Positions 32,483 through 43,288 of a DNA stretch of 64,000 nt are shown piece by piece. Every line of letters begins with the position of its first letter. Positions within the stretch are counted from its first letter, which is position 1. The position numbers and the translations under genes were made by a program. A model generated the notes under the pieces. It ran no database searches, was not told the origin of the DNA, and saw only the letters and a program-made list of their open reading frames with translations. Source of the DNA: Planococcus chinensis (GTDB taxonomy: Bacteria > Bacillota > Bacilli > Bacillales_A > Planococcaceae). Where the stretch lies: NCBI RefSeq assembly GCF_020071995.1, contig NZ_JABWTK010000007.1, positions 124,001-188,000 of the forward strand, read 5' to 3'.

Positions 32483-32515
32483 CTAGCGCCGGTGCGTTCA
32501 GGGGCTAGGCGAAGC
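32483..32515. repeat. GCGCCGG-GGGGCTAGGCG interspersed repeat, copy 2
   Basis: CTAGCGCCGGTGCG...GGGGCTAGGCGAAGC, close to 16328-16360, located between the MITE-like element and the 3' end of tdk. Confidence 0.6.
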
Positions 32516-32558
32516 GGTTTACAAAACTTATCATCTATAAGGAATTTATATAAAAACT

Positions 32559-33152
32559 TTAATTCGAAACTGTTACACCAGCCGGTACTTCGTGGTGGTG
32601 GCGGCAGCGTGGCTCGTAGGCTTCTGAAGCTCCGACTAAGATGGTCGGGTCATCGGAACCGGCCGGTTTGCCGTTGATGAGCCGTTGCGTCCGGCTTGCC
32701 GGTGAACCGCATACGGTGCAGACGGCCTGCAGTTTGGTGACTTGCTCTGCAATCGAAAGCAAAGTCGGCATCGGGCCAAAAGGGCGTCCTCTGAAATCCT
32801 GATCAAGTCCGGCTACAATTACCCGGAAGCCGTGGTTCGCAAGTTTCTGGACATTGTCGATGATTTGTTCATCGAAAAATTGAGCTTCATCAATGGCAAT
32901 GACATCGTAATCATCGGTGATAAATTGCCACATTTCTTCTGAATGCTCAATCGGCAAGGCGATAACTGTCGCTCCATTATGGGAAACAACCGCTTCTTCG
33001 CTGTAGCGGTCATCGATCTTCGGTTTGAATACTGCAATTTTTTGTTTGGCGAATTGTGCACGCCGCACCCGGCGGATCAGTTCTTCCGATTTTCCTGAAA
33101 ACATGCTCCCGCAAATCAGCTCTACCCAGCCTGACTGTTTCATAACGTACAT
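32559..33152 (-). CDS. tdk: Thymidine kinase
   Basis: 197 residues, type II cytosolic thymidine kinase. Walker [16 protein letters not shown], the catalytic Glu in [12 protein letters not shown], lasso loop [12 protein letters not shown] and zinc ligands CTVCGS and CRHHHEVP are intact. GAAAGGGG precedes ATG 33152, giving [13 protein letters not shown], the same N-terminus as B. subtilis Tdk. Confidence 0.96.
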   Translation of the reverse strand: MYVMKQSGWVELICGSMFSGKSEELIRRVRRAQFAKQKIAVFKPKIDDRYSEEAVVSHNGATVIALPIEHSEEMWQFITDDYDVIAIDEAQFFDEQIIDNVQKLANHGFRVIVAGLDQDFRGRPFGPMPTLLSIAEQVTKLQAVCTVCGSPASRTQRLINGKPAGSDDPTILVGASEAYEPRCRHHHEVPAGVTVSN

Positions 33153-33261
33153 AAGTGAGACCCCTTTCAAACGCTCTTTAATCATTATAATCATACCCAA
33201 AAACGGACGGCAATACTGTTTTTTTTCTTACTATGTAAGCCAATTATATGGCTATTAAACG

Positions 33262-33308
33262 AAAAAATACCTGCTTCGCGTTTTCGCGCAAAGCAGGTAT
33301 ATTTTTTA
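33262..33308 (-). terminator. Terminator after rpmE
   Basis: Minus strand ATACCTGCTT-GCG ... CGC-AAGCAGGTAT followed by TTTTTTC. Confidence 0.85.
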
Positions 33309-33311
33309 CTA

Positions 33312-33527
33312 TTACTGGTTGATTTCTTCTTTGATGCCGTATTTTTTGTTGAAACGGTCTACGCGGCCATCTGCTGCAGCAAATTTCTGACGTCCAGTGT
33401 AGAATGGATGACATTCTGAGCAAAGCTCGACGTTGATGTTTTCTTTTACAGAACCAGTAGTGAAAGAATTCCCACATGAGCAAGTTACTGTTGCTTGTTT
33501 GTAATCTGGATGAATACCTGTTTTCAT
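33312..33527 (-). CDS. rpmE: Ribosomal protein L31, zinc-binding form
   Basis: 71 residues. Four cysteines in TCSCGNSF and [14 protein letters not shown] mark the zinc-binding (C+) form of L31, part of the large subunit central protuberance. GGAGGAG lies close before the ATG. A leader hairpin and consensus promoter lie upstream, consistent with an L31 autoregulatory leader. Confidence 0.96.
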   Translation of the reverse strand: MKTGIHPDYKQATVTCSCGNSFTTGSVKENINVELCSECHPFYTGRQKFAAADGRVDRFNKKYGIKEEINQ

Positions 33528-33583
33528 TATTGTTTCTCCTCCCGCCCTGAACCATCTGGAACAGAGTTTAATAATCTATTTTA

Positions 33584-33623
33584 CTATTGCCTTACATGGC
33601 TCTTTAGGCCATATATGCAATAG
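33584..33623 (-). promoter_or_regulatory. Candidate L31 leader hairpin
   Basis: Minus strand CTATTGC, internal loop, ATGGC ... GCCAT, internal loop, GCAATAG between the promoter and the rpmE start. Autogenous L31 leaders are known in Firmicutes; this one is assigned by position and a two-step stem only. Confidence 0.5.
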
Positions 33624-33646
33624 CACTGTTTTATTTCACTCTCATT

Positions 33647-33675
33647 ATCATAACAAAATCCTGGCTGCTTTGCAA
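33647..33675 (-). promoter_or_regulatory. Sigma-A promoter of rpmE
   Basis: Minus strand TTGCAA (33675-33670), 17-nt spacer, TATGAT (33652-33647) with a TG extension. About 120 nt upstream of rpmE. Confidence 0.75.
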
Positions 33676-33679
33676 CTAT

Positions 33680-34963
33680 TTAAATCATCTTTTTGTTGCT
33701 GCGGTGTGCTTTCATTTCACTGTTCAGCTGTTCGAAAAATTCTTCATTCGTCTTCGTCTGGCCAAGCTTTTTCAGGAAGCGTTCCCCGAAATCCGGCGAA
33801 TCCGAGAAGGTTTTCCGGATTGCCCAAAGTTTTTCCAGCTGGGCCGGATCAAGAAGCAAATCCTCTTTTCTTGTCCCCGAACGGCGGATATCGAGTGCCG
33901 GGAAAATGCGGCGTTCTGCAAGGCTGCGGTCTAAATGCAGCTCCATATTGCCGGTCCCTTTGAACTCTTCGTAAATCACTTCATCCATACGCGAACCTGT
34001 ATCTACCAAAGCCGTCGCGAGAATCGTCAAGCTTCCGCCTTCTTCGATATTCCGGGCTGCCCCGAAAAAGCGTTTCGGCCGGTGGAATGCAGCAGGATCG
34101 ATTCCTCCTGATAGTGTACGACCACTTGGCGGAATAACCAAATTATATGCTCGCGCCAATCGGGTGATGGAATCCATCAGGATAATGACGTCCCGTTTAT
34201 GTTCAACAAGGCGCATGGCGCGCTCTAACACAAGTTCTGCCACTTTCACGTGGTTTTCCGGCACTTCATCAAACGTTGAAGACACGACGTCCGCATCGAC
34301 AGAACGTTCGATATCCGTTACTTCTTCCGGACGCTCATCAATCAAGAGCACAATTAATTCCGCTTCGGGATGGTTTGTTGTAATCGAATTGGCTATTTCT
34401 TTCAGCAGCATCGTCTTGCCCGCTTTAGGCGGCGCTACAATCAGTCCACGTTGGCCAAAGCCGACAGGCGCCACTAAATCCATGATGCGTGCAGACAAAT
34501 CTTTCGGTGTGGTTTCCAAGCGGATATGGCGATCCGGATAAAGCGGTGTCAATCCCGGGAAATGGACGCGTTCTTTGGCGACTTCCGGGTCTTCTCCGTT
34601 CACTGCTTCTACTTGCAGCAAACCAAAATAACGTTCGTTTTCTTTTGGCGGCCGCACTTTTCCTGACACTTTATCGCCGTTGCGCAAATCAAACCGGCGG
34701 ATTTGGGAAGCAGAAATGTAAATGTCCTGCGAACTCGGCGAATAGTTGATCGGACGCAAGAAGCCGAAACCTTCCGATTGGATAATTTCAAGGACGCCTT
34801 CCATGAAGAAGAAGCCTTCTTGTTCCGCTCTTGTTTTCAAAATAGCAAAAATCAATTCTTTTTTCGTTAACTTGCTGTAGTTGGTCAGCTTGTACTCTTT
34901 CGCCAAATTGTAAAGCTCTCTTAGCGTCATATTTTCCAAAGCCGAGATTGTTATCGTTGTCAT
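33680..34963 (-). CDS. rho: Transcription termination factor Rho
   Basis: 427 residues; hexameric RNA-dependent ATPase. Cold-shock-like primary RNA site about residues 55-125 ([29 protein letters not shown]), Walker [18 protein letters not shown], Walker [18 protein letters not shown]-loop and R-loop region [39 protein letters not shown] gives the usual N-terminus from ATG 34963. Positioned between glpX and rpmE as in Bacillus. Confidence 0.96.
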   Translation of the reverse strand: MTTITISALENMTLRELYNLAKEYKLTNYSKLTKKELIFAILKTRAEQEGFFFMEGVLEIIQSEGFGFLRPINYSPSSQDIYISASQIRRFDLRNGDKVSGKVRPPKENERYFGLLQVEAVNGEDPEVAKERVHFPGLTPLYPDRHIRLETTPKDLSARIMDLVAPVGFGQRGLIVAPPKAGKTMLLKEIANSITTNHPEAELIVLLIDERPEEVTDIERSVDADVVSSTFDEVPENHVKVAELVLERAMRLVEHKRDVIILMDSITRLARAYNLVIPPSGRTLSGGIDPAAFHRPKRFFGAARNIEEGGSLTILATALVDTGSRMDEVIYEEFKGTGNMELHLDRSLAERRIFPALDIRRSGTRKEDLLLDPAQLEKLWAIRKTFSDSPDFGERFLKKLGQTKTNEEFFEQLNSEMKAHRSNKKMI

Positions 34964-35049
34964 TAATTGGACACCACTCTTATACATTTATTAGGGTTTA
35001 TTGGTTAGAGGATCAGTCGTTGAATAAATTGGAAAGATCTTTAAAGAAG

Positions 35050-35073
35050 GAGTCCGGCAAAAATGCCGGACTC
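35050..35073 (-). terminator. Hairpin after glpX
   Basis: GAGTCCGGCA and TGCCGGACTC, perfect 10-nt arms, 4-nt loop, 18 nt past the glpX stop. The following CTTCTTT is a poor T-run, so termination may be partial. Confidence 0.65.
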
Positions 35074-35090
35074 AGTTTGAAGTTTAATCA

Positions 35091-36056
35091 TTAATCATGC
35101 ATAACAAGATCTGGCTTTTTCTTCATGCTGTGGCGCCCTTCTACAAAACGGACAGTGCCTGATTTTGCGCGCATAACCAGTGTATGGCTCTCTGCAAAAC
35201 CGCCTTTCAGCTGAACACCGCGAAGCAATTCGCCGTCTGTGACTCCGGTTGCCGCAAAAATGGCGTCGTCCCCTTTTACCAGGTCCTCCATTTTTAACAC
35301 TTTGCTGACATCTAAGCCCATTTTTATGCAGCGTTCTGCTTCTTCCGCTGTTTGAGGCACTAGCTTCCCTTGCAGTTCGCCGCCCAGGCACTTCAGCCCG
35401 ACTGCCGCGATTACCCCTTCAGGAGCACCGCCTGTACCGAACAGAATATCAACGCCGGTTTTTTCAAAAGCCGTGTTGATTGCTCCGGCAACATCTCCGT
35501 CATTGATCAATTTAATGCGGGCTCCTGCTGCCCGAATCTGGTCAATGATGTCTTTATGGCGCGGACGATCCAGAATTGTTGCCACCACATCTTCAATATC
35601 TTTGTTTTTGGCTTTCGCCACTGCCCGAAGGTTATCAATTACAGGTGCATTGATATCGATTTTGCCGACAGCTTCCGGCCCAACCGCAATTTTATCCATG
35701 TACATATCCGGTGCGTTCAATAGATTGCCGCGGTCAGCAATAGCCAGAACCGCAAGCGCATTCCATCCGCCGGCTGCTACGATATTCGTTCCTTCTAACG
35801 GATCGACCGCAACATCCACTTCAGGTCCCTGGCCGGTCCCCAGCTCTTCGCCGATGTAAAGCATAGGCGCTTCGTCCATCTCGCCTTCCCCGATCACCAC
35901 AACTCCACGCATCGGAATCGTATCAAAAACGTTCCGCATGGCAGTAGTCGCTGCATCATCCGCTTCAATCTTCAAACCGCGGCCCATCCATTTCGCAGAA
36001 GCAATTGCAGCTGCCTCTGTCACACGCACCAATTCCATTGATAAACTTCGTTCCAT
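35091..36056 (-). CDS. glpX: Fructose-1,6-bisphosphatase class II (GlpX)
   Basis: 321 residues, metal-dependent phosphatase for gluconeogenesis. Signature blocks [29 protein letters not shown] and [14 protein letters not shown] contain the metal and phosphate ligands. GGAGGAAATGACACT precedes the ATG. Its position between murAB and rho is as in B. subtilis. Confidence 0.96.
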   Translation of the reverse strand: MERSLSMELVRVTEAAAIASAKWMGRGLKIEADDAATTAMRNVFDTIPMRGVVVIGEGEMDEAPMLYIGEELGTGQGPEVDVAVDPLEGTNIVAAGGWNALAVLAIADRGNLLNAPDMYMDKIAVGPEAVGKIDINAPVIDNLRAVAKAKNKDIEDVVATILDRPRHKDIIDQIRAAGARIKLINDGDVAGAINTAFEKTGVDILFGTGGAPEGVIAAVGLKCLGGELQGKLVPQTAEEAERCIKMGLDVSKVLKMEDLVKGDDAIFAATGVTDGELLRGVQLKGGFAESHTLVMRAKSGTVRFVEGRHSMKKKPDLVMHD

Positions 36057-36129
36057 AGTGTCATTTCCTCCAGTTCAGCTTTAAATCTGTCTTCCATATT
36101 GTAGCATATTTCGACAAGCTAAAAAGAAC

Positions 36130-37428
36130 TCAATTTGCGCTATGGCTGTTGTCTGCATTAGTGGTCGCAACCGGATCAATCGTTTCTCTCCGGATATCCG
36201 CTCCAAGCCCTTGAAGTTTCCGGACGATATCTGAGTATCCCCGTTCGATATGATAAATCTCACGGATTTCCGTTTCCCCTTCGGCAAGCAAGCCCGCAAT
36301 AATCAAGGCAGCGCCTGCGCGCAAATCGGAAGCGACAACGGTTGCTGCAGTTAATGGCGTCGGGCCGGTAATGACTGCCGCCCGCCCTTCGACTCTGCCG
36401 CTCGCGTTCATCCGGCGCAATTCGTCAATATGCTTGAACCGAGCCGAATAAATGGTGTCGGTAATCATCGAAGAACCGGTTGCTTGAGTCATCAAAACTG
36501 AAAACGGCTGCTGGAGATCTGTCGCAAAGCCTGGATACACCAAAGTTTTTACGTCGATTGCCTGCAATTGCTCGGATTTCGGTATGTAGATGGACTCTTC
36601 GCCTTCCTGTACATCAACACCCATTTCACGGAGCTTCGCTGTCAAAGCCTCCATGTGAAAAGGAATAACATTGTCCACCAATACGCCGTCGCCAATGGCA
36701 GCTGCCATAATCATGAAAGTGCCGGCTTCAATGCGGTCAGGAATGATAGTGTGGTTCGTGCCGTGAAGCTCTTCCACTCCGTCAATGCGGATCACATTCG
36801 TACCCGCTCCTTTGATTTTTGCTCCCATATTGGTCAAAAGCGTAGCAACGTCGATAATTTCAGGTTCTTTTGCTGCGTTTTCAATAACCGTCTGCCCTTT
36901 GGCAAGAACTGCCGCAAGCATAATATTAATCGTCGCCCCTACACTGACAACATCCAGATAAATTTTCGCTCCGCGAAGTTCATCTGCACGCAGGTAGATG
37001 GCGCCGTGCTCATTTGTTACTTTTGCTCCAAGCGCTTCAAATCCTTTGATGTGCTGGTCAATTGGGCGCGGCCCTAAAAAACAGCCGCCCGGCAAGCCGA
37101 TTGCTGCATGTTTGAAACGGCCAAGCATTGCCCCCATCATATAATAAGAAGCACGCAATTTTTTCACATTGCCATTTGGCAATGGCATATCAATCATATG
37201 GGTCGGATCAATTTTCATTGTGCCGTCTTCAAACGACACTTCCCCGCCGATTTCTTCCAAAATGTTTTTCAATGTCCAGACATCAGAAATTTCGGGTAAG
37301 CCTTCAATTTGCACAGGCGAATTCGCTAAAATAGAGGCTGGAATCAATGCCACTGCGCTATTTTTTGCTCCGTTCACTTTAATTGTGCCAGATAAGCGGT
37401 TACCGCCTTTAACTTTATATACATCCAT
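36130..37428 (-). CDS. murAB: UDP-GlcNAc 1-carboxyvinyltransferase MurAB (second MurA)
   Basis: 432 residues; second enolpyruvyl transferase paralogue, same reaction as murAA. The catalytic cysteine lies in [39 protein letters not shown] and [16 protein letters not shown] are present. The PFS instead of SQM and the synteny with tal and fba mark the MurAB/MurZ type. Two MurA copies are normal for low-GC Gram-positives. A 14-nt-arm inverted repeat lies in its leader (37453-37507). Confidence 0.95.
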   Translation of the reverse strand: MDVYKVKGGNRLSGTIKVNGAKNSAVALIPASILANSPVQIEGLPEISDVWTLKNILEEIGGEVSFEDGTMKIDPTHMIDMPLPNGNVKKLRASYYMMGAMLGRFKHAAIGLPGGCFLGPRPIDQHIKGFEALGAKVTNEHGAIYLRADELRGAKIYLDVVSVGATINIMLAAVLAKGQTVIENAAKEPEIIDVATLLTNMGAKIKGAGTNVIRIDGVEELHGTNHTIIPDRIEAGTFMIMAAAIGDGVLVDNVIPFHMEALTAKLREMGVDVQEGEESIYIPKSEQLQAIDVKTLVYPGFATDLQQPFSVLMTQATGSSMITDTIYSARFKHIDELRRMNASGRVEGRAAVITGPTPLTAATVVASDLRAGAALIIAGLLAEGETEIREIYHIERGYSDIVRKLQGLGADIRRETIDPVATTNADNSHSAN

Positions 37429-37452
37429 CAGATCAAATTTCTCCTTTACCCC

Positions 37453-37507
37453 ACTTTTAGGGACAGTCTGATTTTCGCTTTTGCAAAAAAACGCTGTCCC
37501 TGAAAGT
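37453..37507 (-). repeat. Inverted repeat in the murAB leader
   Basis: ACTTTTAGGGACAG (37453-37466) and CTGTCCCTGAAAGT (37494-37507) are complementary with one mismatch. The loop holds an A7 tract. The GGGACAG/CTGTCCC ends resemble short REP-like palindromes known in Bacillales; a leader attenuator is the other possibility. Confidence 0.5.
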
Positions 37508-37535
37508 CCGATTGGTTCAAATGGCTAGTCGCAGT

Positions 37536-38198
37536 TTACTTTACTTCTTCTTCAACAGAGCGTTTTTCCCAGTCTGCAAGGAATGCTTCGATTCCTTTAT
37601 CAGTCAATGGGTGCTTGAACATTTGCTGCATGACTTTAATCGGCATTGTTCCGATATGAGCGCCGTTCAATGCTGCATCTGTAACGTGCTGCGGGTGGCG
37701 GATGGAAGCTGCAATGATTTCCGCTTTGATGTCATGGATTGCAAAAATATCTGCAATGGTTGCGATTAAATCCATGCCGTTGTGGCCGATGTCATCCAGA
37801 CGGCCAAGGAAAGGAGAAACGTATGATGCACCAGCGCGGGCTGCAAGAAGTGCCTGGTTTGCGCTAAAGATTAACGTTACGTTAACTTTGATGCCTTCTG
37901 CTGCAAGTGTCGAACAAGCTTTCAATCCATCTGGAGTCATTGGCAATTTCACTGTGATGTTTGGCGCTAATGCTGCCAATTCACGGCCTTCTTTAATCAT
38001 GCCTTCTGCATCAAGTGCGATTACTTCACCGCTGATTGAACCGTCAACAAGTGCTGCAATTTCTTTTAGGCGGTCATGGAAAGATACGTTTTTTTCTTTT
38101 GCTACAAGTGACGGGTTTGTTGTCACGCCGGATAGGATGCCCCACGAATGTGCTTCTTTGATTTCGTCGAAGTTTGCTGTATCAATAAAAAATTTCAT
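37536..38198 (-). CDS. tal: Transaldolase-like protein (fructose-6-phosphate aldolase family)
   Basis: 220 residues, the small TalC/FSA type. The Schiff-base lysine is in [35 protein letters not shown] and [13 protein letters not shown] are typical. Acts in the pentose phosphate pathway in the cytoplasm. The short family contains both true transaldolases and F6P aldolases; the murAB-tal-fba context matches B. subtilis ywjH (tal). Confidence 0.93.
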   Translation of the reverse strand: MKFFIDTANFDEIKEAHSWGILSGVTTNPSLVAKEKNVSFHDRLKEIAALVDGSISGEVIALDAEGMIKEGRELAALAPNITVKLPMTPDGLKACSTLAAEGIKVNVTLIFSANQALLAARAGASYVSPFLGRLDDIGHNGMDLIATIADIFAIHDIKAEIIAASIRHPQHVTDAALNGAHIGTMPIKVMQQMFKHPLTDKGIEAFLADWEKRSVEEEVK

Positions 38199-38220
38199 CT
38201 TTTTTTCCTCCTGGTATGAT

Positions 38221-38259
38221 GGAAAAGAGAGAAGGCCTGTCGGCAGTTTCTCTCTTTCC
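38221..38259 (-). repeat. Hairpin between fba and tal
   Basis: GGAAA-AGAGAGAA (38221-38233) and TTCTCTC-TTTCC (38248-38259) form a stem in the 77-nt spacer. Without a clear T-run it may adjust fba/tal expression ratio. Confidence 0.45.
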
Positions 38260-38275
38260 TCATTTGTTTTTTAAA

Positions 38276-39133
38276 TTAAGCTTTGTTTGAACTGCCGAAT
38301 TCGCGCATTTTGCCGATAACCGTTGCTTTGATGGCATCGCGTGCAGGCGTCAAGTATTTGCGCGGGTCATACATTTCTGCATCTTTTGCCAATGCTTCAC
38401 GCACTGCTTTTGCAGAAGCGATCTGATTTTCCGTATTCACGTTGATTTTCGCTGTTCCGAGTGAAACCGAACGTTGAATATCTTTAACCGGAATCCCTGT
38501 TCCGCCGTGAAGAACAAGCGGCACATCGCAAAGCTGCGAAATTTCTTCCATTTCTTTAAAGCCTAAGTTCGGCTCGCCTTTGTACGGTCCGTGAACAGAT
38601 CCAAGAGCTGGCGCCAGGCAATCAATGCCCGTTTGTTCAACCAATTGCTTGCATTCCTGCGGATCGGCATAAATGACGCCGTCTGCGATTACATCGTCTT
38701 CTTGCCCGCCGACTGTGCCTAATTCCGCTTCTACCGATACATTATGTTTATGTGCATATTCCACAACTTGTTTTGTAATTTCAATATTTTCTTCAAATGG
38801 ATGATGAGATGCATCAATCATCACTGAAGTAAATCCAGCATCGATTGCTTCTTTGCATTTTTCAAAGCTCGAACCGTGGTCCAGGTGGATTGCCACTGGT
38901 ACTGTAATTTTGTAATCATGCATCAAGCCCTTCACCATATGTACGACTGTAGTGAATCCGCCCATATAGCGCGCAGCGCCTTCAGATACTCCTAAGATAA
39001 CGGGAGAATTTTCTTCTTGTGCCGCCTGCAGGATAGCCTGAGTGAACTCCAGGTTATTCAAGTTAAATTGGCCGATTGCATAACCTTCTTGTTTTCCTTT
39101 AATCATCATTTCTTTCATTGAAACCAATGGCAT
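38276..39133 (-). CDS. fbaA: Fructose-1,6-bisphosphate aldolase, class II
   Basis: 285 residues, zinc-dependent. Zinc ligands are in [13 protein letters not shown], the conserved region [15 protein letters not shown] and [14 protein letters not shown]. Central glycolytic/gluconeogenic enzyme. Followed by tal and preceded by spo0F with an 85-nt gap, as in Bacillus. Confidence 0.96.
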   Translation of the reverse strand: MPLVSMKEMMIKGKQEGYAIGQFNLNNLEFTQAILQAAQEENSPVILGVSEGAARYMGGFTTVVHMVKGLMHDYKITVPVAIHLDHGSSFEKCKEAIDAGFTSVMIDASHHPFEENIEITKQVVEYAHKHNVSVEAELGTVGGQEDDVIADGVIYADPQECKQLVEQTGIDCLAPALGSVHGPYKGEPNLGFKEMEEISQLCDVPLVLHGGTGIPVKDIQRSVSLGTAKINVNTENQIASAKAVREALAKDAEMYDPRKYLTPARDAIKATVIGKMREFGSSNKA

Positions 39134-39218
39134 TACAAAATTCCTCCTCAGTGTATATCTTGCTAAATATCCTTTATACTATACCAAAAACCGCATGATT
39201 TCGCTACTTCAGTGTATA

Positions 39219-39578
39219 TCAGTCTCGTAACAATTGCTTTACAGCATCTCTTATTTCAAATACATCAAACGGCTTCGTGAAATAACTTGCTGCGCCGTTG
39301 TCTATTGATTCTTCAATCAAGTCCAATTCGCCGTAAGCGGTCATCATGATCACTTGGATCTCCTGGCCCAGCTGCTTTAAATTTTTCAAAATTTCCAGGC
39401 CGTCCATTCCCGGCATTTTCATATCCAATAACACTACATCCGGCTGTTTTTCCTCTGCTTTTGCCAATGCTTCACGCCCGTTTGCCGCCATTAAGGTCAA
39501 AAAACCCTCTTTTTTAAACACTTCATTCAGCAATAGCCGGATGCCGGTCTGGTCATCGACAATTAATATTGTTTTCAA
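39219..39578 (-). CDS. spo0F: Response regulator Spo0F-like
   Basis: 119-residue stand-alone receiver domain. Acidic pair in ILIVDDQTGIRLLLNEVF, phosphorylation Asp in VVLLDMKMPGMDGLEIL, Thr in MMTAYGELDLIEES and Lys in YFTKPFDVFEIRD. The wording of the first and last motifs is that of Spo0F, the phosphotransfer intermediate of the sporulation phosphorelay, and the gene sits in the spo0F position between fba and ywjG. In a genome that seems to lack sporulation genes at this locus it probably serves another phosphorelay. Confidence 0.88.
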   Translation of the reverse strand: MKTILIVDDQTGIRLLLNEVFKKEGFLTLMAANGREALAKAEEKQPDVVLLDMKMPGMDGLEILKNLKQLGQEIQVIMMTAYGELDLIEESIDNGAASYFTKPFDVFEIRDAVKQLLRD

Positions 39579-39694
39579 GAGGACCCATTCCCTTCTTCTT
39601 CCATTTACCTACTTGTTTCCATTCTACTAGACATTCGCCGCCTTTTCCACACCGCGGACCCTTCTGATATAATTTGTTAATGAGGTGAAACATG

Positions 39695-40183
39695 ATGAAA
39701 ATGTTATCGACACAATTAGCCGGTTTGTTTCAGCGGATCGCCGCACAAGAAGAAGCAATCGAAGATACCGCCCGCGTTCTTGCTCAGGCTGCAGTCGGCG
39801 AAGGCACGATTTTTCTCGCTGCCTTTGGTGAAATGAAAGCCGTTGCGCTGACTGCAATCGAAGGCGCCGAGCCGCTTCAAAGCGCTGCATATTGGCAGCC
39901 GGACAGCGTCATCACCAGCGCGGACCGCGTCTGGATTCTTGCTAAAAACAGCGAAGGCGACGAACTTGCCAACCGCTTGAATGATGCCCACTTGCCGTTT
40001 GCGATGCTAGTGGCGGAAAAACGAAGCAACGAAATGGAAGCGGACGCTTTTGTTTCATTAAAAATCGACAAAGGCCTGCTGCCGACCGAAGACGGTGGAC
40101 GAACCGTCGTTCCGCATGCAATGGGTGCATTATTTGTCTACCATTCCGTCAAAATGGCCGTTGATGAAATGCTGGCCGAATAA
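39695..40183 (+). CDS. ywjG: DUF2529 protein YwjG
   Basis: 162 residues, soluble. A SIS-like fold is suggested by TIFLAAFGEMKAVALTAIEG and the C-terminal VVPHAMGALFVYHSVKMAVDEML. Matches the DUF2529/YwjG family found between spo0F and pyrG in Bacillales. GAGGTG is 7 nt before ATG 39695; ATG 39692 is also possible. The only plus-strand gene between 10 and 64 kb. Function unknown. Confidence 0.8.
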   Translation: MKMLSTQLAGLFQRIAAQEEAIEDTARVLAQAAVGEGTIFLAAFGEMKAVALTAIEGAEPLQSAAYWQPDSVITSADRVWILAKNSEGDELANRLNDAHLPFAMLVAEKRSNEMEADAFVSLKIDKGLLPTEDGGRTVVPHAMGALFVYHSVKMAVDEMLAE

Positions 40184-40191
40184 ATTACTAG

Positions 40192-40232
40192 AAAAACCGT
40201 TTGCAGAACCCTTCTGCAGGCGGTTTTTGTTT
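40192..40232 (+). terminator. Terminator of ywjG
   Basis: AAAACCG-TGCAGAA, CCC loop, TTCTGCA-CGGTTTTT, 9 nt past the stop. Confidence 0.85.
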
Positions 40233-40256
40233 TCAGCAAGATGAATTCGTAGTTTG

Positions 40257-40356
40257 TGCGCGCTTGGCGGAACTTATGCGCGTTCAAAACTTTTTTTGCG
40301 CGTTCAGCGAGATTTATGCGCGCTCAGTAGAATTTGCGTGCGATCAGCATTCCCGA
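40257..40356. repeat. Periodic degenerate repeat array A (20-bp period)
   Basis: Five consecutive 20-bp units starting at 40257, 40277, 40297, 40317 and 40337. The first 10-11 positions follow TGCGCGYTCAG (the last unit is CGTGCGATCAG). The second half of each unit varies and is AT-rich. Lies between the converging ywjG and pyrG terminators. Confidence 0.7.
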
Positions 40357-40357
40357 T

Positions 40358-40400
40358 ATTAAAAAACCTTCCCGCCTGCAGTGCAAACGGGAAGTTTTTC
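40358..40400 (-). terminator. Terminator of pyrG
   Basis: Minus strand AAAACTTCCCG, 13-nt loop, CGGGAAGGTTTTTT. Confidence 0.85.
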
Positions 40401-40435
40401 TTGTTTTCAGCATCCAGCTGTTTTTAAGCGCCTTA

Positions 40436-42130
<1,695 letters not shown>

Positions 42131-42150
42131 TCAATCTCCTATTTTAAGGA

Positions 42151-42189
42151 GCCCAATAAAATCTTATCCAGTCTCGTCGCATAAGTCAA
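42151..42189 (-). promoter_or_regulatory. pyrG promoter with GGGC start
   Basis: Minus strand TTGACT (42189-42184), 17-nt spacer, TAAGAT (42166-42161), then TTTATT and GGGCTCC. The predicted +1 is G at 42154, giving the GGGC 5' end needed for reiterative G addition. Confidence 0.85.
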
Positions 42190-42206
42190 GGTAAAAAACG
42201 TTCAGA

Positions 42207-42809
42207 TTACTTCAAATCGTCTTCTAAATCGTCTTCCTCTTCTTCTTCATCGTCGATAATATTGCCGTCCAGGTCTTCCACCAGAACGTCTACATCGACT
42301 TCATCGTCATCATCGTCATCCACGTCTACATCAAAATCGATGACTTCTTCTTCCTCTTCCTCATCGCCAACCGGCGGGATGATCAATGCACTTGCGTCAT
42401 CGTCTTCATCATCATCGTCGTCAGCATCATCGAAATCGTCGAATTCCAACTCATCTTCCAATTCAAGGTCCATATCGTCAAAGTCTTCATCGTCCGCCAC
42501 TTTCGCTTTTTTCTTGCGGGCTTTAACAGTTGGTGCAGACTCTTCTTCAATTTGCTCCACTGGGTACCATTCGCGAAGTCCCCAACGGTTTTCGCCAAGG
42601 ATCAGGAAACGGCCGTCAATGTTCATGTCTGTGTAGAACTGAACAAGGCGGGCTTTCATGTCTTCTTTTGACAAACCGAGCAAGTTCTCAATTTCTGCGA
42701 CAAGCTCAGGATAAGTTTTTGTTTCATGTGTTTCTTGAAGCATTGCATATGTTAAGTCAACAAATGACTCTTCGATTAGTTCTTCTCTCGATAATTCACG
42801 GATTTTCAA
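42207..42809 (-). CDS. rpoE: RNA polymerase delta subunit
   Basis: 200 residues. The N-terminal HARE-HTH domain (about 1-90: ELVAEIENLLGLSKEDMKARLVQ, NIDGRFLILGENRWGLREWYP) binds core RNA polymerase. A short Lys-rich bridge (KARKKKAKV) is followed by about 95 residues of almost pure Asp/Glu. Delta aids polymerase recycling and initiating-NTP sensing. TTG 42809 lies about 10 nt after AAGGGA and gives MKIRELSREEL, similar to the B. subtilis start; upstream ATGs have no ribosome binding site. The acidic tail is encoded by GAT/GAA-rich low-complexity DNA. Confidence 0.92.
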   Translation of the reverse strand: MKIRELSREELIEESFVDLTYAMLQETHETKTYPELVAEIENLLGLSKEDMKARLVQFYTDMNIDGRFLILGENRWGLREWYPVEQIEEESAPTVKARKKKAKVADDEDFDDMDLELEDELEFDDFDDADDDDDEDDDASALIIPPVGDEEEEEEVIDFDVDVDDDDDDEVDVDVLVEDLDGNIIDDEEEEEDDLEDDLK

Positions 42810-42872
42810 TCTGTGCACGTCCCTTCTTCTATCGTTAACTTTATTCATTATATACAAAGATGGTGCACTCCG

Positions 42873-43034
42873 CTACCGTGTTTTCTTTTTTCTGCTACTA
42901 AGCTGTGTCCAGCCGAAATAAAACAAATAAAGCGACAAAATCAAAAAAGGGATTGAGCCCAGTGCTTTATTGTAGAGAAATAAAGTGAGTACGATGCAGA
43001 GGATGATGACAATGTAATGCGTGTATTTCGACAT
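42873..43034 (-). CDS. 53-residue membrane protein, unknown
   Basis: Minus-strand ATG 43034 to TAG 42875-42873. AAAAAGGATGAG ends about 5 nt upstream. Two hydrophobic segments (about 6-22 and 26-43) joined by NKALGSIP, and a basic C-terminus SSRKKKTR, give a two-helix hairpin with both ends probably inside. It lies between icmF and rpoE on the same strand. No family recognised. Confidence 0.6.
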   Translation of the reverse strand: MSKYTHYIVIILCIVLTLFLYNKALGSIPFLILSLYLFYFGWTQLSSRKKKTR

Positions 43035-43227
43035 GGCTTCTCATCCTTTTTTTGTCTACAGTGAACTTTCTTCTATTATACAGAAAAAATGTGTCCAACG
43101 CGACTTGCCGGGTTTCTAGTTTTAAATTTTTCAGATTGCTTGTTTCGCTATCGAATTTCGGTGAACGCACGCAATGACCAAAACCAGGCTCTGCCATTTC
43201 AATAAACGGCGCTTTCTTCACTATTTA

Positions 43228-43272
43228 AAAAGAAAAGCCGGTCGCGGAAACTCCGCAAACGGCTTTTTTCTT
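43228..43272 (-). terminator. Terminator of icmF
   Basis: Minus strand AAAAGCCG-GCGGA ... TCCGC-CGGCTTTTC; the opposite strand also has a T-run (CTTTTTTC). 17 nt past the icmF stop. Confidence 0.75.
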
Positions 43273-43288
43273 GCTTTTGTGCTAAAAA

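Noticed and set aside
40257..40356. Periodic arrays as CRISPR
   Set aside because: Units are only 20-21 bp with a short partly conserved word; there are no constant repeats, no spacers of protospacer length and no cas genes.
42262..42636. Plus-strand frame of about 124 codons made almost wholly of Ser/Thr
   Set aside because: It is the complement of the Asp/Glu-rich tail of rpoE; composition is explained by the GAT/GAA codons and there is no ribosome binding site.
42967..43221. Minus-strand frame of 84 codons between icmF and rpoE
   Set aside because: Overlaps the better-supported 53-codon membrane gene in another frame, lacks a ribosome binding site, and has unpatterned composition.
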